Shown here: in pieces, positions 35,040 to 43,549 of the stretch | Layout: every line of letters starts with the position of its first letter | Position numbering within the stretch: the stretch's first letter is position 1 | Assembly: GCF_001653755.1 (NCBI RefSeq) | Contig: NZ_CP015125.1 | Span: 1,498,501-1,562,500, forward strand | Origin: Dokdonia donghaensis DSW-1 | GTDB taxonomy: Bacteria > Bacteroidota > Bacteroidia > Flavobacteriales > Flavobacteriaceae | Length of the DNA stretch: 64,000 nucleotides | Direction: 5' to 3' | The notes under the pieces: generated by a model | Told to the model about the DNA's origin: nothing | What the model saw: only the letters and a program-made list of their open reading frames with translations | The model's database searches: none | Made by a program: the position numbers and the translations under genes

Positions 35040-35573
35040 ATGAATACATTATTAGGAATAGGGAGTAGAATAAATCACCATAAACTTGGAAAAGGGGTGA
35101 TTACAAACGTAACATCAGAGTTATATTGGGTTACCTTTATAGACGGTGGTCTAGAGACCATCACGCTAGATGATCATTTTGACGTGATAGAAGCTATAGA
35201 AGACGAGGTAGATACCGTAAGTTTTTATGAAGTGGAGAAGTCTTTAAGAGACTTGTTAAAAAGATATAGTGACATCTCTGAGGTCGTATCACTAGCAGAT
35301 AAGTGGAGAGGAGGTACCCTCACAATGAATCCAAAGGATAGTAGCCTAGCCTCAAAAGAAATCCCTATAGATAGTTTCTTTCATAAAATTGTAATGGTGC
35401 GCGACCGTATACGTGTGATGGAGCAAAAGATAAACGCGAGTAAAACTCTTGATGATCAAGATAAAATAGACCTACAACAGTACATTACCCGCATCTACGG
35501 AAGCCTTACGACCTTTAATGTCTTATTCAAAAATAGCTCTCAAAACTTTAAAGGAGCTTCTTCAAAGAAGTAG
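35040..35573 (+). CDS. Conserved hypothetical protein with N-terminal Tudor/CarD-like strand motif
   Basis: 177 aa. The start GIGSRINHHKLGKGVITNV recalls the small SH3/Tudor-like beta domain at the start of CarD and the end of UvrD/PcrA helicases (GxxVxHxxFGxGxV). The rest is helical, with DLLKRYSDISEVVSLADKW. No clear function. Soluble, likely cytosolic. It stands alone between the DUF4331 operon and the BI-1 gene. Confidence 0.6.
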   Translation: MNTLLGIGSRINHHKLGKGVITNVTSELYWVTFIDGGLETITLDDHFDVIEAIEDEVDTVSFYEVEKSLRDLLKRYSDISEVVSLADKWRGGTLTMNPKDSSLASKEIPIDSFFHKIVMVRDRIRVMEQKINASKTLDDQDKIDLQQYITRIYGSLTTFNVLFKNSSQNFKGASSKK

Positions 35574-35640
35574 GAGTCCTTTGCACTATATCTTATTAGG
35601 TGCAAGCATAGACTAATAGGCGCTTGTAGGTTTTAATTAC

Positions 35641-35654
35641 GCTTTCGCGAAAGC
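35641..35654. repeat. 14-bp palindrome copy 13 (before BI-1 gene)
   Basis: Exact GCTTTCGCGAAAGC inside TACGCTTTCGCGAAAGCGTA, 55 bp before the start of the BI-1 family gene. Confidence 0.95.
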
Positions 35655-35709
35655 GTAAAACATCTTTTATTACATTTGAAACTATTAATCATCAATCAAA
35701 TATATTTAT

Positions 35710-36411
35710 ATGGAATCACCACAACCTCAATTTTTACCAGTAAGTGCACTCTCAGACGAGCAGCGCGTAGACTTCTACCGAAAGACATATACCTATGTTG
35801 CGCTAGCAGTATTACTATTTATAGTAACTGAGTACTTATTTTTTCAATCACCAGTGATAGTAAACTTTGCAATGTCACTTACGGGTGGATGGAGTTGGTT
35901 ATTATTACTGGGAGCATTTATGTTTATTACAAACTATGCCGAAGGCCTAGCACTTAACTCCCGTGATAAGACCAAGCATTATCTAGCGCTAGGTATCTAT
36001 GTAGTGGCCGAAGCCTTTATTTTCATACCCTTACTGCTCATTGCTTTCTCAATGATAGATGGTGTTGAGATGCTTCAAAAAGCCGCTGTAATGACTATTG
36101 CACTCTTTGCGGGGTTATCTGGAGTGGTGATTATAACAAAAAAAGATTTTTCGTTTTTAAAATCAATACTCACTATAGGCTTTTTTCTTGCTCTAGGTCT
36201 TATGGTTGCAGGTCTGTTATTTGGATTTGACTTAGGACTCTGGTTTAGTGTAGGGATGGTTGCTCTTGCCGCAGGGTCTATACTTTATACAACCTCAAAT
36301 ATGGTTCATAAATATGATGAGGAGCAGTATGTTGCTGCTGCCTTAGGCTTATTTGCATCACTTATGTTGTTGTTTTGGTACATACTTAGAATATTTATGT
36401 CAAGAGACTAG
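35710..36411 (+). CDS. Bax inhibitor-1 / YccA-family membrane protein
   Basis: 233 aa with seven predicted membrane helices and the BI-1 family pattern: YVALAVLLFIVTEYLF, WLLLLGAFMFITNYAEG and a C-terminal helix followed by a short basic tail. Bacterial members are thought to be calcium-leak channels or to interact with the FtsH protease. A single-gene unit; a terminator follows. Confidence 0.88.
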   Translation: MESPQPQFLPVSALSDEQRVDFYRKTYTYVALAVLLFIVTEYLFFQSPVIVNFAMSLTGGWSWLLLLGAFMFITNYAEGLALNSRDKTKHYLALGIYVVAEAFIFIPLLLIAFSMIDGVEMLQKAAVMTIALFAGLSGVVIITKKDFSFLKSILTIGFFLALGLMVAGLLFGFDLGLWFSVGMVALAAGSILYTTSNMVHKYDEEQYVAAALGLFASLMLLFWYILRIFMSRD

Positions 36412-36433
36412 TATTACCAAGTTTTATAAAAAC

Positions 36434-36469
36434 AAAAAAAGCCATTGCTGTATAAGCGATGGCTTTTTT
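36434..36469. terminator. Terminator between BI-1 gene and rpe (convergent)
   Basis: AAAAAGCCATTGCT and AGCGATGGCTTTTT form the stem with one G-T wobble and T runs on both strands. Confidence 0.85.
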
Positions 36470-36487
36470 ATTTACTTAATTAACCAC

Positions 36488-37147
36488 TTATATAATCTGT
36501 GATTTTAGATTTTTAATTGTGGTAACGGGATTTTCGGCCTTAAAGACAAAGCTTCCCGCTACGAGCACATCTGCTCCTTTTTCAATAAGTTGTGAAGCAT
36601 TTTTATTTGTTACACCACCGTCTATTTCTATAAGCGTGGTCGCACCTTTTCTTATAATGAGAGAGTTGAGCGCGGCCACTTTATCATAAGTATTTTCTAT
36701 AAATTTTTGACCGCCAAAACCAGGATTTACACTCATCACACATACTAGATCAATATCTCTTATTACATCTTCTAGTAGGGATGTAGGTGTGTGCGGGTTA
36801 AGTGCTACACCAGCTTTCATACCAGCATCTTTTATGGCTTGTAGTGTTCTGTGTAAATGCGTGCAAGCCTCATAATGTACGGTAAGAATATCTGCTCCCA
36901 GATCTGCAAATGTTTGTATGTACCTATCTGGATCTACTATCATTAAGTGCACATCTATAGGTTTACTAGCGTGCTTATTGATATCTCTAAGTACTGGCAT
37001 CCCAAAAGAGATATTAGGCACAAAAACACCATCCATAATATCTATATGAAACCAGTCTGCATCGCTATTATTTATCATTTCTATATCACGTTGCAAGTTT
37101 GCAAAGTCTGCTGCTAGTATAGAAGGGGCTATGAGTTTTGATGACAT
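36488..37147 (-). CDS. rpe: Ribulose-phosphate 3-epimerase
   Basis: A 219-aa TIM barrel that interconverts ribulose-5-phosphate and xylulose-5-phosphate in the pentose phosphate pathway. Seen: SILAADFANLQRDIEM, HIDIMDGVFVPNISFG with the metal His and Asp, HLMIVDPD, VMSVNPGFGGQKFIE and DGGVTNKNA with the second catalytic Asp. Length is normal. It lies downstream of the primary sigma factor gene but behind its terminator. Confidence 0.96.
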   Translation of the reverse strand: MSSKLIAPSILAADFANLQRDIEMINNSDADWFHIDIMDGVFVPNISFGMPVLRDINKHASKPIDVHLMIVDPDRYIQTFADLGADILTVHYEACTHLHRTLQAIKDAGMKAGVALNPHTPTSLLEDVIRDIDLVCVMSVNPGFGGQKFIENTYDKVAALNSLIIRKGATTLIEIDGGVTNKNASQLIEKGADVLVAGSFVFKAENPVTTIKNLKSQII

Positions 37148-37194
37148 AAAAGATTCTTTAGGGTAAAGATAAGATTATCTAGATATTGGAAATG

Positions 37195-37222
37195 AAAAAT
37201 CCCCGGTAATCAGCCGGGGATT
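37195..37222 (-). terminator. Terminator after primary sigma factor gene
   Basis: AATCCCCGG and CCGGGGATT form a GC-rich stem around a 7-nt loop, with a T run on the minus strand. The 170 bp up to the sigma factor stop contain no gene I can see. Confidence 0.85.
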
Positions 37223-37395
37223 CATTCATCAATCAAAAAACGAACAGTTATGATAAACTGTTGTTGCGGTTATTAGGTCGCCAGAGGCGTTAATTACTTA
37301 CATTTAGTACTGTAAAGATACCAAAACTTTTATTCTACAAAAAGTTAAACTGAAACTTTAAGAGATTATGCACTTTATCGGTGCATATATCACGT

Positions 37396-38259
37396 TTATC
37401 CCAGATATGTTTTAAGAATTTTACTTCTTGAGGTATGCTTGAGTCTACGTATAGCTTTTTCCTTTATCTGTCTAACTCGTTCTCGAGTAAGGTCAAAGGT
37501 TTCTCCTATTTCTTCTAGCGACATAGGTCGTTGGTCTCCTAGCCCAAAGTAGAGTCTCACCACATCTGCTTCACGAGGGGTAAGGGTCTCTAGCGCTCTC
37601 TCTATTTCTGTTTTAAGAGATTCGTGCAATAAAGCACGGTCAGGGTTAGGTGATTCTCCAGAGTTTAATACATCATAAAGATTAGAATCTTCTCCTTCTA
37701 CAAGAGGAGCATCCATACTTATATGACGTCCAGAGTTTTTAAGAGATTCTTTTACGTCTTTTATAGTCATATCTAGCTCCTTTGCAATCTCCTCAGGACT
37801 AGGAGGACGCTCGTTAGCTTGTTCTAAAAAAGCAAAAGTCTTATTAATTTTATTTATTGAGCCTATCTTGTTAAGTGGTAATCTTACTATACGTGACTGC
37901 TCTGCTAGTGCCTGTAAGATAGACTGTCTTATCCACCATACAGCATATGATATGAACTTAAACCCACGTGTCTCGTCAAAGCGTTGTGCCGCCTTGATAA
38001 GTCCTAGGTTACCCTCATTAATAAGATCTGGTAGTGTAAGCCCTTGATTTTGGTACTGTTTTGATACAGAAACCACAAAACGCAGGTTTGCCTTAGTGAG
38101 CTGTTCCAGAGCACGGTGATCACCCGCTTTTATGCGCTGTGCTAGTTCTACCTCTTCCTCTGCAGTAATAAGATCTACTTTACCTATTTCTTGTAGGTAC
38201 TTGTCTAAAGAAGCAGTCTCTCTGTTTGTTACCTGCTTAGTAATTTTAAGCTGTCTCAT
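37396..38259 (-). CDS. rpoD: Primary sigma factor (RpoD/SigA)
   Basis: A 287-aa sigma-70. It shows region 1.2 DSLDKYLQEIG-like sequence at the start, region 2 with NLRFVVSVSKQYQNQGL, DLINEGNLGLIKAAQRFD and FISYAVWWIRQSI, region 3, and region 4 with RPMSLEEIGETFDLTRERVR (in part). It lacks the long N-terminal 1.1 domain of proteobacterial RpoD, as usual in Bacteroidetes, where this sigma reads TTTG / TAnnTTTG promoters. The ATG is preceded by an A-rich leader. Confidence 0.96.
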   Translation of the reverse strand: MRQLKITKQVTNRETASLDKYLQEIGKVDLITAEEEVELAQRIKAGDHRALEQLTKANLRFVVSVSKQYQNQGLTLPDLINEGNLGLIKAAQRFDETRGFKFISYAVWWIRQSILQALAEQSRIVRLPLNKIGSINKINKTFAFLEQANERPPSPEEIAKELDMTIKDVKESLKNSGRHISMDAPLVEGEDSNLYDVLNSGESPNPDRALLHESLKTEIERALETLTPREADVVRLYFGLGDQRPMSLEEIGETFDLTRERVRQIKEKAIRRLKHTSRSKILKTYLG

Positions 38260-38484
38260 AGGGCCGAAATAAACTTGGGTTAGCGTTCATTTATTATACG
38301 AGGCAAAGTTGCAAAATGTTACAAAAATCTTAAAGTTTTTTTTAAGTGGTTTTTTAGTTATAGCTTAAGGCGCTTTTTTAAATCTCACAAAACACTGGTT
38401 TTTATACTTATATATTATCAGTAGTTTCAACTTTAGCAAGTATGTACAGTTTAATGTATTATAAATGTGAAGTGAAGGAGTTAC

Positions 38485-38498
38485 GCTTTCGCGAAAGC
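38485..38498. repeat. 14-bp palindrome copy 14 (rpoD-tatA gap)
   Basis: Exact GCTTTCGCGAAAGC inside TACGCTTTCGCGAAAGCGTA, in a divergent intergenic region. Confidence 0.95.
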
Positions 38499-38563
38499 GT
38501 AAAACACAACTTTTGGAGACTCAATAATATTATATAAAGCTTTTAAACCATATTGCTATTAAA

Positions 38564-38571
38564 TATCTTTG
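38564..38571 (+). promoter_or_regulatory. -7 box (TATCTTTG) for tatA
   Basis: It ends 6 bp before the ATG at 38578, so the message would have almost no leader. The TTG within the box is not the start codon. Confidence 0.6.
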
Positions 38572-38577
38572 CAACCT

Positions 38578-38859
38578 ATGATAAGCTTACCTCTTTTTAT
38601 TTCGGGTACCGAGATTGCCTTCATTATTTTTATAGTGATTATGGTTTTTGGTGCAGATAAAGTCCCAGAAATCGCACGTGGTCTAGGGAAAGGTATGCGT
38701 CAGATTAAAGACGCTACAAATGATATCAAATCTGAAATAACTAAAACTGCAGAGCGTAACGATATAGATCTTGATGTAACTAAGGATATCAAGAAAGAAA
38801 TAGATAAGGCAAAGGAAGACATAAACGACATCACTGGCCCTATTAAAAGATCGCTCTAG
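38578..38859 (+). CDS. tatA: Twin-arginine translocase subunit TatA
   Basis: 93 aa from ATG 38578; an earlier TTG at 38569 lies in the promoter box and is rejected. One N-terminal membrane helix (ISGTEIAFIIFIVIMVFGAD) is followed by the amphipathic helix with KVPEIARGLGKGMRQIKDA and a charged Lys/Asp tail, the standard TatA layout. TatA forms the pore for folded twin-arginine proteins. No tatC is near. The stop abuts the PAP2 start, so the two are co-transcribed. Confidence 0.92.
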   Translation: MISLPLFISGTEIAFIIFIVIMVFGADKVPEIARGLGKGMRQIKDATNDIKSEITKTAERNDIDLDVTKDIKKEIDKAKEDINDITGPIKRSL

Positions 38860-39417
38860 ATGTGGGAACAACTCCAGCAATGGGATAGGTCACTATTTAT
38901 ATATCTTAATAGTCTGGGTATAGAAGAATATGATGCCTTCTGGATTTTTGTCACTAAGATTGAGCACTGGACACCGCTTTACATTCTCTTTTTTATTCTC
39001 TTTTTTATAGTATACACACGCCGAAAGGCATTTATAGGTGTAGGTAGTACACTCGTAGTTTTTGCTGTAACTCTTGGTCTGACGGAAATTGTAAAAAATA
39101 CAGTAGGTAGATTAAGGCCTAATAATAATACAGAACTTGCAGAGCTTATACGGGTATTACAAACTCCAGGTAACTTTAGTTTTTTCTCTGGTCACGCGGC
39201 GGTATCATTTGCAATGACGACATTTATTGTATTAGCATTGCGGTCAAGATTTAAATGGGTGTATGTATTTTATATCTGGCCACTACTTTTTATTATGAGT
39301 CGCATTCTAGTGGGGGTACATTACCCTGGTGACATATTAGTAGGGGCACTTGTGGGGACTACTATAGGTTTCTTTTTTTGGAAGTATTTGGGTAAGCAGG
39401 CACTTCAAAAGGCTTAA
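38860..39417 (+). CDS. PAP2-family membrane phosphatase
   Basis: 185 aa with about five membrane helices and the three acid-phosphatase motifs: KNTVGRLRP (near 79-87), FFSGHAAVSF (near 107-116) and SRILVGVHYPGD (near 147-158), with the catalytic His in the second and third. Likely substrates are undecaprenyl diphosphate or phosphatidylglycerophosphate. It directly follows tatA. The 5' ATG is immediately next to the tatA stop. Confidence 0.9.
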   Translation: MWEQLQQWDRSLFIYLNSLGIEEYDAFWIFVTKIEHWTPLYILFFILFFIVYTRRKAFIGVGSTLVVFAVTLGLTEIVKNTVGRLRPNNNTELAELIRVLQTPGNFSFFSGHAAVSFAMTTFIVLALRSRFKWVYVFYIWPLLFIMSRILVGVHYPGDILVGALVGTTIGFFFWKYLGKQALQKA

Positions 39418-39554
39418 ATTAAGCATAAGCACAGCTTGCTGATAAAAGCGTATTCTTCAAAATTTTGTGTAAAATTTTACGAATTTAATATTATGCGCGC
39501 ATAATTATTAAAATTTTAATACATTGAGGGAGTTTTAACACAAACCCAATCAAT

Positions 39555-41099
39555 ATGAAAAAAGCTAACTCCTTAGTACTTGGACTGTGCCTTCTTGCGG
39601 CATTCTCTTGTACAAAAGATCAAGATGAAGCGTCAGACCTTCTTACAGAAAATGTAGAGGTAAACCTTCAAGATTCAGATGCGTTCTTAACTATCGAAGA
39701 GATTAACGCCTTAATCAACCAGTCATTTTATGAAAAACAATCATTCTCGTGGAGTGAAGTCCCGGCCAATGTGCTTTGGAGTGCCACAGTACACGGGGGT
39801 AACGTTCTTACCATAGGTTATGGTGAAAAAGGTGAAAGCTTTAGAACAGAAAAAAATGACCGTCTTGATGCTACAAGGCTTGGTCTTGTAGATCTAGTTC
39901 AAAGTAGTGAGCAAATAGCCAAAAAAGATTTCAGAGTAAAAGAAGATGAGGTTCTTAATGTCGTAGACCTTGAGGTTACAAAACTAGAAACTATAAGAGA
40001 GCTGCTAGCCTCAGATGGAGTAAGGTATTTAGAACCTAACGGTTATTCTTATTATGACATCACTACTCCACAAGGAGCAAAGCCGGCGCCTACTCAAACA
40101 CGCAGCGCAGGTTGTGATACTAGTGGCAGTACCCTTAATAGTGCAGATTATAGAAGTATATGGCCGGGAGCACTTGTACCTTGGACGTTTGATCGTCACA
40201 ATATAGCCAGCGCTTGGGGGCGCTCTCGTGGTGCAGGTATTACAATAGGTATTATAGATACAGGTCTTTCACCTAACCAGCCATTGCTGGGTAACAGTTT
40301 TGGAGATGGAGCTTCTATAAACGGAAGAACGGTAGAAAAATATGGAACTTATATAGACTCTGCCTGGTGGTGGTCTAACAATCTAGATGGACCAAATGAC
40401 CGTTGTGGTCACGGTACAAGTATGGCAGGAGTCGCCGCAGGACCTCGCAACAACGATGGACTTCCTTCTGGAGTAGCTTATGATGCAAATCTTGTAATGT
40501 ATAGAGGAACATCTGATGTAGTTCTAAATGATTATCACGAGCGCAAAGGTGTGTCTAACGCATTACGAGCACTTGCAGATAGAAGTGATGTAGATATTAT
40601 CTCAATGTCTATAGGTTATCCTTGGAGTATAGGTAATGTAAGAGATGCTGTACGTTATGCATATAGTCGTGGTAAACTCATATTTGCTGCAGGAGGTACA
40701 AGCACCAGTGCTACAAACTGGTACCCAGTTATTTTTCCAGCAAGTATGCCAGAGGCTATTGCAGTGACAGGAGTGACCGACTGGTCTGGAGGTTATAGGG
40801 AGTGTGATATTTGTCACGACGGTAACGAGATAGAGTTTACAATCGTGATGGAACGCGATAGTAATGATGATAGAACAACACCAGTAATAGGTTTTAACCA
40901 GGGGCAACGTGATTATGTGGGTGGCTCATCTGTAGCTACAGCAACTATGGCTGGAGTAGCAGCGATGGTTTGGTCAAAATATCCTAACTGGTCAAGACAG
41001 CAGGTTCTTAATAGACTTCGCCAGTCATCAGAATTATATAGTAATACGAGTAGTAAGTACGGTTATGGTAATATAGATGCCTACCAAGCTGTACAGTAA
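39555..41099 (+). CDS. Subtilisin-like S8 serine peptidase, lipoprotein
   Basis: 514 aa. The N-terminus has a signal peptide with lipobox AFSC. A propeptide-like region (about 30-175) precedes the S8 catalytic domain, which has Asp in GIIDTGLSPN, His in CGHGTSMAGV and Ser in GGSSVATATMAG, the full triad. It is probably a surface or periplasmic protease. The family often trims other secreted proteins. A terminator follows. The catalytic domain is complete, so it should be active. Confidence 0.93.
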   Translation: MKKANSLVLGLCLLAAFSCTKDQDEASDLLTENVEVNLQDSDAFLTIEEINALINQSFYEKQSFSWSEVPANVLWSATVHGGNVLTIGYGEKGESFRTEKNDRLDATRLGLVDLVQSSEQIAKKDFRVKEDEVLNVVDLEVTKLETIRELLASDGVRYLEPNGYSYYDITTPQGAKPAPTQTRSAGCDTSGSTLNSADYRSIWPGALVPWTFDRHNIASAWGRSRGAGITIGIIDTGLSPNQPLLGNSFGDGASINGRTVEKYGTYIDSAWWWSNNLDGPNDRCGHGTSMAGVAAGPRNNDGLPSGVAYDANLVMYRGTSDVVLNDYHERKGVSNALRALADRSDVDIISMSIGYPWSIGNVRDAVRYAYSRGKLIFAAGGTSTSATNWYPVIFPASMPEAIAVTGVTDWSGGYRECDICHDGNEIEFTIVMERDSNDDRTTPVIGFNQGQRDYVGGSSVATATMAGVAAMVWSKYPNWSRQQVLNRLRQSSELYSNTSSKYGYGNIDAYQAVQ

Positions 41100-41121
41100 A
41101 TAGGATGTCATTTTGAATATC

Positions 41122-41158
41122 AAAGGTCTCATTGTAATCATCAATGAGACCTTTTTTT
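41122..41158 (+). terminator. Terminator after the S8 peptidase gene
   Basis: AAAGGTCTCATTG and CAATGAGACCTTT form a 13-bp stem with a 7-nt loop and T run. Confidence 0.9.
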
Positions 41159-41173
41159 GATATTTAGAATTAC

Positions 41174-41187
41174 GCTTTCGCGAAAGC
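41174..41187. repeat. 14-bp palindrome copy 15 (peptidase/methyltransferase convergent gap)
   Basis: Exact GCTTTCGCGAAAGC inside TACGCTTTCGCGAAAGCGTA. Confidence 0.95.
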
Positions 41188-41208
41188 GTAATTAAAACGA
41201 GTAATATA

Positions 41209-41850
41209 CTACCTCACACGACTCACCGTAAGACCATCTCTTATAGGTAATAGAACGGTCTCTAGACGTTTGTCTTCATTGAGTAGCTTGTTATACTCCA
41301 GTAACACTTTAGTATCTATGTCTTTCTCATTAAGCGGTTCAACCACTTTGCCGCTCCAGAGCACATTATCAGAAAGGATAATGCCACCCTTGCTCATCTT
41401 ATCAATAATCACATTATAGTAATTAATGTAGTTGCGTTTATCTGCATCTATAAAAACGAGGTCAAAAGTAGTGTCAATAGTCGGTATGATATCTAACGCT
41501 TGACCGAGGTGCTGTGTGATTTGTGAGCCGTAAGGCGAAGCGTCAAAATGCTTGCGCTGGAAGTCTACAAGTTCTTCCTTAATATCTATGGTGTGTAGAG
41601 ATCCTTCTTGTTGTAAACCTTCTGCGAGGCATAAGCCAGAGTAGCCGGTAAAAGTCCCTATCTCAAGAATGTTTTTTGGGTTTACTAGCTTGCTTATCAT
41701 ACTAAGCACTCTACCTTGGTAGGCACCAGAAAGCATACGTGGTTGTAGTATCTTTTGGTAGGTTTCCTTTGTAAGCGCTTTGAGATGAGCAGGTTCTTGC
41801 GCCGAGTGGGCAACCACGTAATCATCAAGTTCCTCTGGTAAAAAATGCAT
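41209..41850 (-). CDS. O-methyltransferase (class I, catechol-type)
   Basis: 213 aa. SAM motif LEIGTFTGYSGLCLAEG near 60, DIKEELVD for the ribose, metal-type VFIDADKRNYINYY near 130 and ILSDNVLWSGKV near 155, typical of cation-dependent O-methyltransferases. It closes the minus-strand group after the ACMSD-type gene, with 66 bp between them, so a link to aromatic-compound metabolism is possible but unproven. Confidence 0.88.
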   Translation of the reverse strand: MHFLPEELDDYVVAHSAQEPAHLKALTKETYQKILQPRMLSGAYQGRVLSMISKLVNPKNILEIGTFTGYSGLCLAEGLQQEGSLHTIDIKEELVDFQRKHFDASPYGSQITQHLGQALDIIPTIDTTFDLVFIDADKRNYINYYNVIIDKMSKGGIILSDNVLWSGKVVEPLNEKDIDTKVLLEYNKLLNEDKRLETVLLPIRDGLTVSRVR

Positions 41851-41916
41851 TATAAATAAGTTTGAAAAGGCAAAATTACCTATCGTTTTTGAGATAGGTC
41901 TAGGTAATGCAATAAT

Positions 41917-43008
41917 TTATTTTTCGCCTAATATTCTTTTCCTAAAAGCTTCCTTGCGCTTCTCATCATCTCCATATAGCCAGCGCACAACATTATCATC
42001 CCATATCTGGTCATACTCGGTAGCATTAATAATCTCGCGTTCTAAAGCAAGATCTAATATCTTACCAGGATAACTACTCTGGTTGTCGCTTTCCATCTCA
42101 CCAAGCGGGTATGGATCATCAAGTCCCATAACCACCTGTTTGCTTCCTTGGTTTTCTATCACCATTTTAAGCGAATTTGTATCGTGTACTAGGGTGTCAA
42201 AAAAGATATTAGGATGCCCCACAGATTTACGTGGGTGTGTTTTTCCTTCAAAAAGATCTGGCCTTCCGTCAAAACCTTGTATACGTCTCCCTAGATTAAT
42301 CTGTGCTAGCTGGCCACCGTGAGCAAAGCACACACGCATACCTGGATACTTATCTGCATAACCATTAAGCGTAAGAAAGTGGTAGGCATCTGCACATTGT
42401 GCAAGCATCCATATGAGGTGAAAACGCCAGTTTGTATTCTGTAGTTTTATAAATTTCTCACCATCATACGGGTGAATTTCTACTGCAAGGTTATACTTAC
42501 TTGCAAGTTCAAAAATAGGCTCATTTTCTTCATCAAAAATGCATCGCCACGTCCCTATGGTATCCATATAGTGCGTAGGCAAGCATAATAAATCCATACC
42601 TAGCACCTCTACACATCGCTCTATCTCCCATAAAGCGCCACGCACAAATCCTGGATGTACCACAAAACCCGTTGTAAACTTATCTGGGTGATCTTGTTGT
42701 ACCCGCGCATTAAAGTCGTTCTGAAACTTAAGTGCTTGCTTCATTTCTTCTAGGCGCAGCCCGTTTCCATAGAGTTGTGAGAGGTTGAGTACCACCGCGT
42801 GGTCTACCTTGTTGCGTTCCATCCACTCCAGTTTTTCGTGCAAGAAAAAACTAGAATCTGTCACAGGTCTGCTCCAGTCTTTTTGGAGCATAAACTTTCG
42901 GTCTTTGTCTACCCAAAAAATCCCTTTGTCTTTCATAAACTGAGGGATTTCCTCAGGGTAGGGAAGTAGGTGAGAGTGACCGTTTATGCGAAGTTTTTTA
43001 TGTGACAT
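41917..43008 (-). CDS. Amidohydrolase, probable aminocarboxymuconate-semialdehyde decarboxylase
   Basis: A 363-aa metal-dependent TIM barrel. NGHSHL at the start (HxH metal site), a central AVEIHPYDG and a later CFAHGGQLAQINLGR and MGLDDPYPLGEME match the ACMSD-type decarboxylase group. ACMSD removes CO2 from 2-amino-3-carboxymuconate 6-semialdehyde in tryptophan and 2-nitrobenzoate breakdown. Neighbouring aldehyde dehydrogenase, RidA-type, KMO and kynureninase genes support this role. The palindrome lies 10 bp before the start codon. Confidence 0.85.
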   Translation of the reverse strand: MSHKKLRINGHSHLLPYPEEIPQFMKDKGIFWVDKDRKFMLQKDWSRPVTDSSFFLHEKLEWMERNKVDHAVVLNLSQLYGNGLRLEEMKQALKFQNDFNARVQQDHPDKFTTGFVVHPGFVRGALWEIERCVEVLGMDLLCLPTHYMDTIGTWRCIFDEENEPIFELASKYNLAVEIHPYDGEKFIKLQNTNWRFHLIWMLAQCADAYHFLTLNGYADKYPGMRVCFAHGGQLAQINLGRRIQGFDGRPDLFEGKTHPRKSVGHPNIFFDTLVHDTNSLKMVIENQGSKQVVMGLDDPYPLGEMESDNQSSYPGKILDLALEREIINATEYDQIWDDNVVRWLYGDDEKRKEAFRKRILGEK

Positions 43009-43017
43009 ATTGAGTAT

Positions 43018-43031
43018 GCTTTCGCGAAAGC
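43018..43031. repeat. 14-bp palindrome copy 16 (before ACMSD-type gene)
   Basis: Exact GCTTTCGCGAAAGC, 9 bp before the ACMSD-type start codon. Confidence 0.95.
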
Positions 43032-43087
43032 GTACTACGCAATCGCTGTTGTGTTTTTAAAAATACAATTATTATATGAGTACCGCC

Positions 43088-43549
43088 TTACTCTTTTACC
43101 TTCTTAAGTTGTATATAATATAAGACGAGTAGTATAATAAAACCGCCAAAGGTTGCAACCAAAAAATAACTGCTTAATCCCGTCTGTTTACCCACGGCAA
43201 CTGCCATAGATTGATATACCAGCCACCCAAAAAGAAGGGTGCAATACAGCGCCATTTGTGACATAAAGGTTTTTGTAACTGTAACCTGCGCCTCATTTTT
43301 AACCCCTTGTTTATGCTTGTTAATCTTTATAGACTTGCCTGTCATAAACTGGAATAGTAGGATAAGTAAGACGCTAAGTACGGGTAAGATAAAAAGTTCA
43401 TTTTTTGACCCATATCTATCTGCCACTCCAGTCGCATCAAAGTGCATAGGCACCTCTTCTGGAATGTCTCCATAGTGTATCAGAATCATCGCAAAGGTAA
43501 CTCCCGCCACGAGCCAACTTAGTATCCAAAAAATCTTTTTAATATCCAT
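43088..43549 (-). CDS. DUF1648 membrane protein
   Basis: 153 aa with four membrane helices. The motif IPEEVPMHFDATGVADRYGS near residues 29-48 is the DUF1648 signature found in SdpI-type and related membrane proteins. No enzymatic role is known. It is placed inside the tryptophan-catabolism operon, directly after the SDR gene, but nothing in it links it to that pathway. Confidence 0.83.
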   Translation of the reverse strand: MDIKKIFWILSWLVAGVTFAMILIHYGDIPEEVPMHFDATGVADRYGSKNELFILPVLSVLLILLFQFMTGKSIKINKHKQGVKNEAQVTVTKTFMSQMALYCTLLFGWLVYQSMAVAVGKQTGLSSYFLVATFGGFIILLVLYYIQLKKVKE